A stretch of DNA of 64,000 bases, from positions 1 to 64,000 of the forward strand of contig NZ_JBFAPP010000014.1 of NCBI RefSeq assembly GCF_040676775.1. Direction: 5' to 3'. A program made the translations under genes and the position numbers. This document shows, piece after piece, positions 34,740 to 44,619 of the stretch (position 1 is its first letter; the number at the start of each line of letters is the position of its first letter). Below the pieces are notes generated by a model. That model was not told the origin of the DNA, ran no database searches, and saw nothing but the letters and a program-made list of their open reading frames with translations. This DNA comes from Micromonospora_G sp040676775 (lineage in GTDB: Bacteria > Actinomycetota > Actinomycetes > Mycobacteriales > Micromonosporaceae).

Positions 34740-34780
34740 AGCAGTCCGGCGTCGCCCAAGAACGCCGACGCCGGACTGTT
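34740..34780 (+). terminator. oppA-oppB stem-loop (copy 1)
   Basis: Perfect 13-bp arms CAGTCCGGCGTCG (34742-34754) and complement (34766-34778), extended by a G-U and an A-T pair, with TT at the 3' end. Lying between oppA and oppB, it probably works as a partial terminator or mRNA-stabilising hairpin that keeps oppA expression above the permease genes. Confidence 0.65.
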
Positions 34781-34903
34781 CCGCCGGGCACATCGCGAGG
34801 TGTTTCCCCGCCGAAAATCCGGGCCTTGAGTGCCCGGATACTTTCGTACGCCGAAACGATCGTTCGTACGACTTTCATCCATATTCGGAGAGAAAGCTAA
34901 GGT

Positions 34904-35842
34904 ATGTTCCGCTACATTGTGCGGCGCCTGCTCCAGATGGTCCTCGCATTCTTCGGGACCACTCTGATCGTCTACGCGCTGATGTTCGCCGGCCAGGGCG
35001 ACCCCATCCAGGCACTCGCCGGCGAGCGGCCGGTTACCCCCGCCCAGCGGGCATACCTGACCGAGACGTTCCATCTCGACAAGACCGGGGTCGGCGGCTT
35101 CTTCTACCGCTACTTCGACTACATCGGCAACCTGCTCAAGGGTGACCTGGGCATGTCGCTGACCCAGCGGAAGATCGGCGACATGATCGCCACCGCCTGG
35201 CCGGTCACGCTGAAGCTCGCCCTGATCGGCATCGCCGTCGCGATCATCTTCGGCGTCAGCGCCGGGGTCATCGCCGGCATCCGCCGCGGCGGCATCTTCG
35301 ACAACGCGACGCTGCTGCTGACCCTGCTGGTGCTCGGCATCCCGACCATCGTGCTGGCCCCGCTCGCGCAGTATTTCCTCGGCGTCAAGCTCGGCTGGTT
35401 CCCGCCGACCGCGGGCGCGCAGCCCAGCTTCTACGCCCTCCTGCTGCCCGGCATCGTGCTCGGCTCACTATCCCTGGCGACAGCGCTGCGACTGACCCGT
35501 ACGTCGGTCGCCGAGAACATGCGCTCCGACTACGTACGGACGGCGAAGTCCAAGGGTCTGCCCCAGCGCCGCATCGTCGGTGTGCACGTACTGCGGAACT
35601 CGCTGATCCCGGTGGTCACGTTCCTCGGTGTCGAGCTGGGCAACCTGATGAGCGGCGCGATCATCACCGAGGGCGTGTTCAACATCCCCGGCATCGGGTT
35701 CAACCTCTTCCGCGGTATCCGTACCGAGGACGGCCCGCTGGTGGTCGGAATCGTCAGCATCCTGGTCGTGGTCTACCTGATCTGCAACCTGGTGGTCGAC
35801 GTCCTCTACGCCGTACTCGACCCGAGGATCCGCTATGTCTGA
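34904..35842 (+). CDS. oppB: oligopeptide ABC transporter permease OppB (copy 1)
   Basis: A 312-residue inner-membrane permease starting MFRYIVRRLLQMVLAFFG, with six helices and the EAA loop region DYVRTAKSKGLPQRRIVGVHVLRNSL, which docks on the ATPases. It forms the channel with OppC. An AG-rich leader (GGAGAGAAAGCTAAGG) precedes the ATG. 75 bp separate it from oppC. Confidence 0.94.
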   Translation: MFRYIVRRLLQMVLAFFGTTLIVYALMFAGQGDPIQALAGERPVTPAQRAYLTETFHLDKTGVGGFFYRYFDYIGNLLKGDLGMSLTQRKIGDMIATAWPVTLKLALIGIAVAIIFGVSAGVIAGIRRGGIFDNATLLLTLLVLGIPTIVLAPLAQYFLGVKLGWFPPTAGAQPSFYALLLPGIVLGSLSLATALRLTRTSVAENMRSDYVRTAKSKGLPQRRIVGVHVLRNSLIPVVTFLGVELGNLMSGAIITEGVFNIPGIGFNLFRGIRTEDGPLVVGIVSILVVVYLICNLVVDVLYAVLDPRIRYV

Positions 35843-35917
35843 GCGGCCACGGACAACCGAGTACCGGTTCGAGCAGCGCGGTGAGCGCGATCAGTACGAG
35901 CGCAGCGAGGTGCAGGC

Positions 35918-36874
35918 ATGAGTGACTACGAAACGGTCGCCGCGACCGAGAACCCGAGCGCGCGGCGTGGACCCACCGGGGAACCGGGCGCGCCCGGCAA
36001 GGTGGAGGTGCTGCACAAGCCGCGCAGCCTCGCCGGTGACGCGTGGCGCGACCTGCGCCGCAACCCGATCTTCTGGGTCTCGCTCAGCCTGGTCGTGATC
36101 GTCACCCTGATGGCGGCCTTCCCCAGCCTGCTCACCTCGAACGACCCGACCGACTGCACGCTGTCCCGGCAGCACCAGGGTCCGACCGGCGGCGCCATCT
36201 TCGGCTACAACTTCCAGGGCTGCGACATCTACGCCCGCTCGGTGTACGGCGCCCGCGCGTCGCTTCTGGTCGGCGCCCTCTCCGCACTGCTCACCGGCAT
36301 CATCGCCGTGGTGGTCGGGATGTTGGCCGGCTACTTCGGCGGCTGGGTCGACGCGGTGCTGTCCCGGGTCATCGACATCGTCCTGGGCCTCCCGCTGCTG
36401 CTCGCCGCGATCGTGCTGCTCAAGCGGATCAGCAGCGACAACCAGTGGGCCCGGATCGCCGCACTGATCTTCGTACTCGCGGTCCTCGGTTGGACCACCG
36501 CGGCCCGGGTCATCCGGTCCTCGGTGATCAGCGCGAAGCAGCAGGACTACGTGGCGGCGGCCCGGATGCTCGGCGCCGGCAACGGCCGGATCATGTGGCG
36601 TCACATCCTGCCGAACTCGCTCGCCCCGGTGGTCGTGGTGCTCACCATCGCCCTCGGCGCGTTCATCGCCGCCGAGGCCACCCTGTCGTTCCTCGGCATC
36701 GGCCTCAAGGAACCGACGATCTCGTGGGGTATGGACATCGACGCCGGCCGGGTGCACATGCGGGAGTCGGCCACCCCGCTGATCGTCCCGTCCACGTTCC
36801 TCGCCCTGACGGTGCTCGCGTTCATCATGCTCGGCGACGCCATCCGCGACGCCTTCGACCCGAAGCTGCGGTGA
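35918..36874 (+). CDS. oppC: oligopeptide ABC transporter permease OppC (copy 1)
   Basis: A 318-residue permease: cytosolic N-terminal 50 residues, RNPIFWVSLSLVVI first helix, a periplasmic loop with two Cys (DCTLSRQHQG and FQGCDIYARSVYG), and the EAA loop QDYVAAARMLGAGNGRIMWRH. Pairs with OppB. The stop is 7 bp before oppD. The two loop cysteines are conserved in copy 2 and may form a disulfide. Confidence 0.94.
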   Translation: MSDYETVAATENPSARRGPTGEPGAPGKVEVLHKPRSLAGDAWRDLRRNPIFWVSLSLVVIVTLMAAFPSLLTSNDPTDCTLSRQHQGPTGGAIFGYNFQGCDIYARSVYGARASLLVGALSALLTGIIAVVVGMLAGYFGGWVDAVLSRVIDIVLGLPLLLAAIVLLKRISSDNQWARIAALIFVLAVLGWTTAARVIRSSVISAKQQDYVAAARMLGAGNGRIMWRHILPNSLAPVVVVLTIALGAFIAAEATLSFLGIGLKEPTISWGMDIDAGRVHMRESATPLIVPSTFLALTVLAFIMLGDAIRDAFDPKLR

Positions 36875-36881
36875 TCAAATC

Positions 36882-37908
<1,027 letters not shown>

Positions 37909-37922
<14 letters not shown>

Positions 37923-38937
37923 CGCAACCAAGGTGCGTGGCGAAACGATCCTGCAGGTCGACAACGTCGTCAAGCACTTCCCGATCACCCAGGGAATCGT
38001 CTTCAAGAAGCAGATCGGCGCCGTCAAGGCGGTCGACGGGGTCAGCTTCGAACTGCGCCGCGGTGAGACCCTCGGTGTGGTCGGCGAGTCCGGCTGCGGC
38101 AAGTCGACCCTCGCCCGGCTGCTGATGCGGCTGGAGACGCCGACCGGTGGCAAGGCGATGCTGGAGGGGCAGGACATCTTCAAGATGTCCGGCTCCGGCC
38201 TGCGGCGGCTGCGTCGCAACGTGCAGATGGTCATGCAGGACCCGTACACGTCGTTGAACCCTCGGATGACGGTCGGCGACATCATCGGCGAGCCGTTCGA
38301 GATCCACCCCGAGGTGGCACCGCGCGGTGACCGCAGCCGGCGGGTACGGGAGCTGCTCGACATCGTCGGGCTGAACCCGGAGCACATCAACCGGTACCCG
38401 CACCAGTTCTCGGGTGGGCAGCGGCAGCGCATCGGCATCGCCCGTGCGCTGGCCCTGAAGCCGGAGGTGATCGTCTGTGACGAGCCGGTGTCGGCGCTGG
38501 ACGTGTCGATCCAGGCTCAGGTGATCAACCTGCTGGAGAAGCTCCAGGACGAGCTGGGCCTGTCGTACGTGTTCATCGCGCACGACCTGTCCGTGGTCCG
38601 GCACATCGCCGACCGGGTCGCCGTGATGTACCTCGGCAAGATCGTCGAGATCGGTACGAACGAGGAGATCTACGAGCGGCCGACCCACCCGTACACCCAG
38701 GCACTGCTCTCCGCGGTGCCGGTGCCGGACCCGTCCGCCCGCGCCCACCGCGAGATCATCCGGCTGACCGGCGACGTGCCCTCGCCGGCCGACCCGCCGT
38801 CCGGCTGCCGGTTCCGTACCCGGTGCTGGAAGGCGCAGGACATCTGCGCCACCCAGGACCCGCAGCTGGTCCTCCGCGCGGTCGACCCGCACCCGTCCGC
38901 CTGCCACTTCGCCGAACTCAAGCACGTCGTCGCCTGA
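37909..38937 (+). CDS. oppF: oligopeptide ABC transporter ATPase OppF (copy 1)
   Basis: The second ATPase of the importer, 342 residues: Walker A GESGCGKST, signature FSGGQRQRIGIARAL, Walker B VIVCDEPVSALD, and C-terminal GCRFRTRCW. ATG 37909 (MAGSSATKVRGETILQ) lies 14 bp inside oppD after AGGAGG; the earlier in-frame start is deep inside oppD and rejected. Last gene of the operon, ended by the hairpin at 38945-38983. Confidence 0.95.
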
Positions 38938-38944
38938 CGTACGG

Positions 38945-38983
38945 CGGGGCGTGGACGGCCTGGGAGGGCCTGTCCACGCCCCG
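38945..38983. terminator. bidirectional terminator, oppF / purH
   Basis: Perfect 12-bp arms CGGGGCGTGGAC (38945-38956) and complement (38972-38983), 15-nt loop, between the convergent stops of oppF and purH. It should terminate both transcripts. Confidence 0.75.
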
Positions 38984-38993
38984 TCGGGGACGA

Positions 38994-40565
38994 TCAGTGG
39001 AAGAAGTGCCGGGTACCGGTGAAGTACATGGTCAGACCGGCCTGCTGGGCAGCGGCGATGACCTCTTCGTCGCGTACGGAACCGCCGGGCTGGACCACAC
39101 CGCGCACCCCGGCGTCGAGCAGCACCTGCAACCCGTCCGCGAACGGGAAGAAGGCGTCGGAGGCGGCAGCCGCGCCACGGGCCCGCTCGGCACCCGCGCG
39201 GGAGACCGCCAGCCGGGCCGAGTCCACCCGGTTGACCTGCCCCATGCCCACCCCGACGGTGGCACCGTCGGTGGCGAGCAGGATCGCGTTGCTCTTCACC
39301 GACCGGATCGCCCGCCAGGCGAAGACCAGGTCCCGCAGGAGTTCCGGCGCCGCGCCGTCACCGGCGACCAGGCGCCAGTTGGCCGAGTCGTCGCCGGGTG
39401 CGTCGATCCGGTCCGGGGACTGGGCCAGCACCCCGCCGGTGACCGGCCGCCACTCCACCGACGCCGGCTGCCAGGCCGGCGCCCGGAGCAACCGGAGGTT
39501 CTTCTTACCGGCCAGCACCTCGACCGCGCCGTCGGTGAAGTCCGGGGCGACCACCACCTCGGTGAAGATGTCGGCGATCTGCTTGGCCAACTCGACCGAG
39601 ACCGGCTGGTTGACCGCGATCACCCCACCGAACGCCGACACCGGGTCGCAGACGTTCGCCTTGCGGTGCGCGTCGGCCACGTCGACCCCGGTGGCGATGC
39701 CGCACGGGTTGGCGTGCTTGATGATCGCGACGACCGGAAGGTCCGGGCCGAAGTCGTTCGCCGCCCGCCAGGCCGCGTCCGCGTCGACGTAGTTGTTGTA
39801 GGACATCTCCTTGCCGTGCAACTGGCGTGCCTGCGCCAGCCCCGCCGGAACGGCTGGGTCCAGGTAGATCGCGGCCCGCTGGTGCGGGTTCTCGCCGTAG
39901 CGCAGGGTGGCACCGCGGCGCAGGGCGAGCCCGGAGAAGTCCGGCCAGTCCCGCTCCGAGGCCAGGTCCTGGGCGAACCACTGCGCCACCGCCACGTCGT
40001 ACTCGGCGATGTCGGCGAAGGCCCGCGCCGCGAGCGCGCGCCGCTCGCCGAGGGTGAAACCGCCGCCGGCCAGGGCGTCCAACACCGACGGGTACGCCTG
40101 CACGGACGTCACCACCGCCACCGACGCGTGGTTCTTGGCCGCCGCCCGGACCATCGCCGGACCGCCGATGTCGATCTGCTCCACGCAGGCGTCGAAGTCC
40201 GCGCCGGAGGCGACCGTCTCGCTGAACGGGTAGAGGTTCGACACCAGCAGGTCGAACGGGGCGATGCCGAGTTCGTCGAGTTGGGCGGTGTGCGTGTCCA
40301 GCCGCAGGTCGGCGAGGAGACCGGCGTGCACCTTCGGGTGCAGGGTCTTGACCCGCCCGTCCAGGGTCTCGGGGAAGCCGGTCAGCTCCTCCACCTGGGT
40401 CACCGGGATACCGGCACCGGCGATGGTGGCGGCGGTGCTGCCGGTCGACACGATCTCAACCCCGGCGGCGTGCAGCGCCTGGGCCAACTCGGTCAGCCCG
40501 GTTTTGTCGTACACGCTGACCAGCGCGCGGCGCAGCGCCCGCCGGCCATCGGAGGTGGTGCTCAT
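38994..40565 (-). CDS. purH: bifunctional AICAR transformylase / IMP cyclohydrolase
   Basis: Last two steps of de novo IMP synthesis. 523 residues: N-terminal IMP cyclohydrolase (LVSVYDKTGLTELAQALH) and C-terminal AICAR transformylase (LRYGENPHQRAAIY and IKHANPCGIA with the catalytic Lys-His). ATG 40565 overlaps the purN stop as ATGA, so purN-purH is coupled; the open frame upstream of this ATG is the purN shadow. Uses the formyl-THF pool made by FolD. Confidence 0.97.
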   Translation of the reverse strand: MSTTSDGRRALRRALVSVYDKTGLTELAQALHAAGVEIVSTGSTAATIAGAGIPVTQVEELTGFPETLDGRVKTLHPKVHAGLLADLRLDTHTAQLDELGIAPFDLLVSNLYPFSETVASGADFDACVEQIDIGGPAMVRAAAKNHASVAVVTSVQAYPSVLDALAGGGFTLGERRALAARAFADIAEYDVAVAQWFAQDLASERDWPDFSGLALRRGATLRYGENPHQRAAIYLDPAVPAGLAQARQLHGKEMSYNNYVDADAAWRAANDFGPDLPVVAIIKHANPCGIATGVDVADAHRKANVCDPVSAFGGVIAVNQPVSVELAKQIADIFTEVVVAPDFTDGAVEVLAGKKNLRLLRAPAWQPASVEWRPVTGGVLAQSPDRIDAPGDDSANWRLVAGDGAAPELLRDLVFAWRAIRSVKSNAILLATDGATVGVGMGQVNRVDSARLAVSRAGAERARGAAAASDAFFPFADGLQVLLDAGVRGVVQPGGSVRDEEVIAAAQQAGLTMYFTGTRHFFH

Positions 40566-41182
40566 GGGATCGTGACCTTTCTTCCGGTGATGGTCCAGCC
40601 CTCGCGGACCAGCCGGCCGACCTGCTCGACGAGCTGGGCGCGCTCGGCAACCTTGATGCGTTCGGTGAGGGTTTCCTCGTTGTCGTCGTCGAGCACCGGC
40701 ACCGTCACCTGGGCGACGATCGGCCCGGTGTCGACACCGGCGTCGACGAAGAAGAGCGTGGCGCCGGCGACCTTCACCCCGTAGGCGAGCGCGTCGCGCG
40801 GGCCGTGGATGCCGGGGAAGGCGGGCAGCAACGCGTTGTGCGTGTTCAGGTAGCGGTCGCCGAAGGCGGCGAGGAAGTGCGGGCCGACGAGCTTGAGGAA
40901 GCCGGCCGAGACCACCAGGTCGGGTTTGTGTTCGGCGACGTGCGCGGCGAGCGCCTGGTCCCACTCGTCCCGGTCGGCGTACGCCTTGAGCGGGTCGACG
41001 AAGACCGGCACCCCTGCGGCGGTGGCCCGGTCGAGTCCGGCGATGCCGTCCCGGTCCGCGCCGACGGCGACCACCTGGGCGCCGTACGCCGGGTCGGTGG
41101 CCGCGTCGAGCAACGCCTGCAGGTTGCTACCGGACCCGGAAATGAGGACGACGACACGGGCGGCCGACACGGGCTCAGTCAC
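40562..41182 (-). CDS. purN: phosphoribosylglycinamide formyltransferase
   Basis: Formyl-THF-dependent GAR transformylase of purine synthesis. 206 residues. GSGSNLQALLDA binds phosphate. The catalytic Asn-His pair is in YLNTHNALLPAFPG (most relatives have HPSLLPAFPG, so the residues after His differ) and the catalytic Asp is in VDAGVDTGPI. GTG start at 41182. Coupled to purH by a 4-bp overlap. The DUF6350 gene lies upstream on the same strand, separated by the tandem repeats. Confidence 0.95.
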   Translation of the reverse strand: MTEPVSAARVVVLISGSGSNLQALLDAATDPAYGAQVVAVGADRDGIAGLDRATAAGVPVFVDPLKAYADRDEWDQALAAHVAEHKPDLVVSAGFLKLVGPHFLAAFGDRYLNTHNALLPAFPGIHGPRDALAYGVKVAGATLFFVDAGVDTGPIVAQVTVPVLDDDNEETLTERIKVAERAQLVEQVGRLVREGWTITGRKVTIP

Positions 41183-41282
41183 CCGAGCACCCTATCGGGC
41201 AGCTCAGCCCGGCTCTGCGGCGGCTCACGCTAATCCCCCGGCCGTGGGAGGTCGACGTGGCGCCGGACGGGACGACGGGAGC

Positions 41283-41489
41283 GCGGGACGACGGCGGGTG
41301 CGGGACGACGGCGGGTGCGGGACGACGGCGGGTGCGGGACGACGGCGGACGCGGGCACGGGGTGGCGGACACGGGCGCGGGGTGGCGGACACGGGCGCGG
41401 GTGGCGGGGACGGGGCGCGGGTCAGGGCCGGGCGCGGGTCAGGGGCGGGCGCGGGTCAGGGGCGGGCGCGGGTCAGGGGCGGGCGAAGG
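41283..41489. repeat. mosaic of three tandem-repeat families
   Basis: Four copies of a 17-bp unit (GCGGGACGACGGCGGGT) at 41283-41350, then about two and a half copies of a 20-bp unit (GCGCGGGGTGGCGGACACGG), then four copies of a second 17-bp unit (GCGCGGGTCAGGGGCGG) ending near 41480. The last unit holds the stop codon of the minus-strand DUF6350 gene. Strand asymmetry is extreme (G-rich on +). Fills most of the purN-DUF6350 interval. Confidence 0.85.
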
Positions 41490-43086
41490 CGCGGGTGACG
41501 GCGGCGCCGACCACCGCACCGACCGCCACCACCACGGTGGCGATCACCGACACCTGCCAGCTCACCGGACCGACCTCGGCCATCCGGCCGCCGCCGAGCG
41601 AGCCACCGGAGGCCCACGCGGCCACGCCGAGCACCGCGCCGGCCACCGGTCCCCCGATCGCCGCCGCGGCGAGCAGCGGTGCCCAGGGCACCGCGGACTG
41701 TCCCCGGCCGGACATCCTGGGCAGCGGCGCGGGCGACGGCGGCAGCCCGGCCCGGCGCAGCGACCGCCGGGTGAGCAGCCAGCCGGCGGCCATGCCGGCG
41801 ATCGCCGGCACCGCGAGCAGCGCCACGCGCAGGCCACCGATCGGCCCGGACGGCAGGCCGGCGAGCAACGGTACGGCGGGCAGCGCGCCCACCGTGACCT
41901 CGGTGGTGCTCACGCTGGTGTCGGTGCCGATCGCGAACCCCGGTCCGAGCAGGTACGACGCCGCCCAGACGGAGGCGTTCGGCGCGTACGCGACGCTGAC
42001 CACGGTGATGCCGGCCTGCCCCACCACACCGGTCCGGTACGCGGTGAGCATGTCGCTGGCCGCACCGCCACCGGTGGCCACCGCCAGTCCGGCCGCACCG
42101 GCACCGGCACCGAGCAGCAGCAGTGCGGCCACGGCTCCGGTCCGCAGCCCGTCGCGCAACACCGAGGGGGTACGCCGGGCGAGCGCGCCGAGCGTGCCGG
42201 TGATCGGCAGCGCACCGGCGAGCGCCGCGACGGCACCGAAGCAGGTGAGCGTGAGGCCTGCCCGTGCCGGTGACACCTGCTCGCCACCGGCATTGACGAT
42301 CAGGGCGGCGACGACTCCGAGCAGCCCGTACGCGATGCCGACCGCGCCCGCGACGGAGAACGCCTGGCGCGGCGTGCCGTGCTGCCGGGCCCCGATCGCC
42401 CGACTGGTGTGTACGCCCGCGCGCGCCACCCGCCACGCGGCCAGTACGGCGAGCCCCAGCGGCGGCAGGTGCAGCGTTCCGGCGTCGGTCTCGAGCGGGA
42501 CGCCGTGGCCGAGCAGCCAGCCGGCGAGCCCGACCCGGGCCGCCCCGCCCACCGCACCGGCGTCCTCGGTGAACCGCGCGAAGCCCAGGATGACCGCGAC
42601 CGGCAGGTAGGACAGGGACGCCGCCCAACCGGTTGCCACGGCGGCGGCCACCGGCAGCGGTGCCCGTCCGGACCGGCGCGTACCCGTACCCGACGTGCCG
42701 TCCGGCCGGGCGGTCCTGCTCGCCGCCGCGGACGCCGTCCGTGCCGCAAGCCTCCGCTCCCGGTCGGACTCGGGACTCGCGAGCATCCGCTCCCGCTCGG
42801 ACTCGCGACTCACGGGCGTGCGCTCCGGCTCGGACTCGCGATTCGCGAGCATCCGCTCCCGGTCGGACTCGCGACTCACGGGCGTGCGGTCCCGCTCGGA
42901 CTCGCGGCCGGAGGAGGCGCGATCGAGGTCCGGCTCACGACTCGTGGGCACCCGATCCCGGTCGGGCTCGCCCCGGCGGGCAGCCGGGACCGCCGCGGCC
43001 GCTGGCGGATGGCCGGTGGTCGGGGTGGGGTCCGCCGGCTCGGGCCGAACCGGACGCCCAGGCTGATCGGGGGTGACGGGTGGCAT
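41473..43086 (-). CDS. DUF6350-type polytopic membrane protein
   Basis: 537 residues. Residues 1-150 are a charged, repetitive cytoplasmic region (repeats of the type SRESERER and PVSRESDRERML); residues 150-537 have about 10-12 transmembrane helices with ATGWAASLSYLPVAVILGFARF at the start. This matches the DUF6350 family, encoded next to purN in many actinobacteria; some relatives are linked to cell division, but the function is unproven. Its stop lies in a tandem repeat. The N-terminal repeats are coded by a 66-bp (two 33-bp) nucleotide repeat. Confidence 0.72.
   Translation of the reverse strand: MPPVTPDQPGRPVRPEPADPTPTTGHPPAAAAVPAARRGEPDRDRVPTSREPDLDRASSGRESERDRTPVSRESDRERMLANRESEPERTPVSRESERERMLASPESDRERRLAARTASAAASRTARPDGTSGTGTRRSGRAPLPVAAAVATGWAASLSYLPVAVILGFARFTEDAGAVGGAARVGLAGWLLGHGVPLETDAGTLHLPPLGLAVLAAWRVARAGVHTSRAIGARQHGTPRQAFSVAGAVGIAYGLLGVVAALIVNAGGEQVSPARAGLTLTCFGAVAALAGALPITGTLGALARRTPSVLRDGLRTGAVAALLLLGAGAGAAGLAVATGGGAASDMLTAYRTGVVGQAGITVVSVAYAPNASVWAASYLLGPGFAIGTDTSVSTTEVTVGALPAVPLLAGLPSGPIGGLRVALLAVPAIAGMAAGWLLTRRSLRRAGLPPSPAPLPRMSGRGQSAVPWAPLLAAAAIGGPVAGAVLGVAAWASGGSLGGGRMAEVGPVSWQVSVIATVVVAVGAVVGAAVTRAFARP
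42755..42910. repeat. 33/66-bp coding repeat in the DUF6350 N-terminus
   Basis: GCGAGCATCCGCTCCC recurs 66 bp apart (42779, 42845), interleaved with a second 33-bp variant containing GACTCACGGGCGTGCG. The repeat is in frame and encodes the charged SRESERER-type motif of the DUF6350 protein, so length can vary without a frameshift. Confidence 0.75.
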
Positions 43087-43250
43087 CGTGACCTACTCTG
43101 GCACGCCGACGTGTGGGCTGGGGGGCGACACCACCGTTGCGGGCACACGGATTCCCCGATTTCGAGGTATTCCCCCGGTTGCGGGGTTAGCGTCGGCCCT
43201 GCGTCGGCGATCCGGTCGGAATCCCCGCGTCACCCACGGTGGAGGTGAGT

Positions 43251-43514
43251 ATGGCGGGTCAGTATCCGTATCCGCCCCCGCGGCCGGCACCGTCCGGGCG
43301 GGACCGGACCACCCTGTGGGGCGTGCTCGGCATCATCATCGGGCTGGTCTGCTGCGGCGTACTCGGCGTGATCCTCGGTTACCTGTCCATCCGGGACGCA
43401 CGGCGGTTCGGCGGGTCGCCCGTACTCGGCTGGATCGCGATCGTGTTGAGCGTGCTCAACATCCTCGGTACGGCGATCCTGCGCGGCACCGGTAACTACC
43501 CCGGCTGGCGCTAG
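43251..43514 (+). CDS. DUF4190-type small membrane protein
   Basis: An 87-residue protein: a Pro/Tyr-rich start (AGQYPYPPPRPAPSG), then two hydrophobic segments (TTLWGVLGIIIGLVCCGVLG and VLGWIAIVLSVLNILGTAIL) joined by YLSIRDARRFGG, the DUF4190 layout. GGAGGTGAGT precedes ATG 43251. Function unknown. Divergent from the DUF6350 gene and convergent with sucD across hairpin F. Confidence 0.8.
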   Translation: MAGQYPYPPPRPAPSGRDRTTLWGVLGIIIGLVCCGVLGVILGYLSIRDARRFGGSPVLGWIAIVLSVLNILGTAILRGTGNYPGWR

Positions 43515-43541
43515 ACGACTGACCCTGCCTCCGGCTGGTGA

Positions 43542-43627
43542 CCCGCGACGATCTTGCACTTGTGGTGGTAAACAAATCCGGATGAGTGCCCTGATTCCAG
43601 GCGCCACAAGTGCAAGATCGTCGCGGG
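43542..43627. repeat. longest perfect palindrome, 24-bp arms (hairpin F)
   Basis: Arms 43542-43565 and 43604-43627 are perfectly complementary over 24 bp (containing CGACGATCTTGCACTTGTGG) around a 38-nt AT-richer loop. It lies between the convergent DUF4190 and sucD genes. It could be a bidirectional terminator, but such arm length and no T-tract also suit a mobile palindromic repeat. Confidence 0.85.
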
Positions 43628-43729
43628 AATCGCGGGGGGCGGGTAGAGCGGGGTACGTGGAGAGGGGCTGGCCGCTTGGTGGCCAGCCCCTCTCCACGAT
43701 CTGTGCCGGTTGACGCCGGCACCGGCAGC

Positions 43730-44617
43730 TCAGCTGCCGGACATGATCTCCCGCATGAGCTGGGCGGTCTCGGTCGGAGTCTTGCCGACCTTGACCCCGA
43801 CCGCCTCCAGCGCCGCCTTCTTGGCGTCCGCGGTGCCGGCCGAACCGGAGATGATCGCTCCGGCGTGCCCCATCGTCTTGCCCACCGGTGCGGTGAAGCC
43901 GGCGATGTAGCCGACGACCGGCTTGGTCACGTTGGCCTTGATGAACTCGGCCGCCCGCTCCTCGGCGTCGCCGCCGATCTCGCCGATCATCACGATCGCG
44001 TCGGTGTCCGGGTCGGCCTGGAACGCCGCCAGCGCGTCGATGTGGGTGGTGCCGATGATCGGGTCACCGCCGATGCCGACGCAGGTGGAGAAGCCGATGT
44101 CGCGCAGCTCGTACATCATCTGGTAGGTCAGCGTGCCGCTCTTGCTGACCAGGCCGATGCGGCCGGAGCCGGTGATGTCGGCCGGGATGATGCCGGCGTT
44201 GGAGGCGCCCGGCGAGGCGATGCCGGGGCAGTTCGGCCCGATGATCCGGGTCTGCTCGCCCTTGCTCACGTTGTACGCCCAGAACGCCGCGGTGTCGTGC
44301 ACCGGCACGCCCTCGGTGATCACCACGGCGAGTTCGATGCCCGCGTCGATCGCCTCGACCACCGCGCCCTTGGTGAACTGCGGCGGTACGAAGATGACCG
44401 TGGCGTTGGCACCCGTGCCGGCGATCGCGTCCGCGACGCTGGCGAAGACCGGCAGCTCGGTGCCGTCGAAGTCGACGGTCTGACCGGCCTTGCGGGGGTT
44501 CACCCCGCCGACCACGTTGGTGCCGGCGGCGAGCATCCGTCGGGTGTGCTTGGAGCCCTCGGAGCCGGTCATCCCCTGGACGATGACCTTCGAGTCCTTG
44601 GTCAGCCAGATTGCCAT
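43730..44617 (-). CDS. sucD: succinyl-CoA synthetase alpha subunit
   Basis: ADP/GDP-forming succinate-CoA ligase, alpha subunit, of the TCA cycle. 295 residues. N-terminal CoA-binding Rossmann fold (VIVQGMTGSEGSKHTRRML), active-site phospho-His in MGHAGAIISG, and GPNCPGIASPG. The ATG lies 2 bp after the sucC stop, so sucCD is an operon. AAAA-free, GC-rich codon use as the rest. Confidence 0.97.
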   Translation of the reverse strand: MAIWLTKDSKVIVQGMTGSEGSKHTRRMLAAGTNVVGGVNPRKAGQTVDFDGTELPVFASVADAIAGTGANATVIFVPPQFTKGAVVEAIDAGIELAVVITEGVPVHDTAAFWAYNVSKGEQTRIIGPNCPGIASPGASNAGIIPADITGSGRIGLVSKSGTLTYQMMYELRDIGFSTCVGIGGDPIIGTTHIDALAAFQADPDTDAIVMIGEIGGDAEERAAEFIKANVTKPVVGYIAGFTAPVGKTMGHAGAIISGSAGTADAKKAALEAVGVKVGKTPTETAQLMREIMSGS

Positions 44618-44619
44618 GA

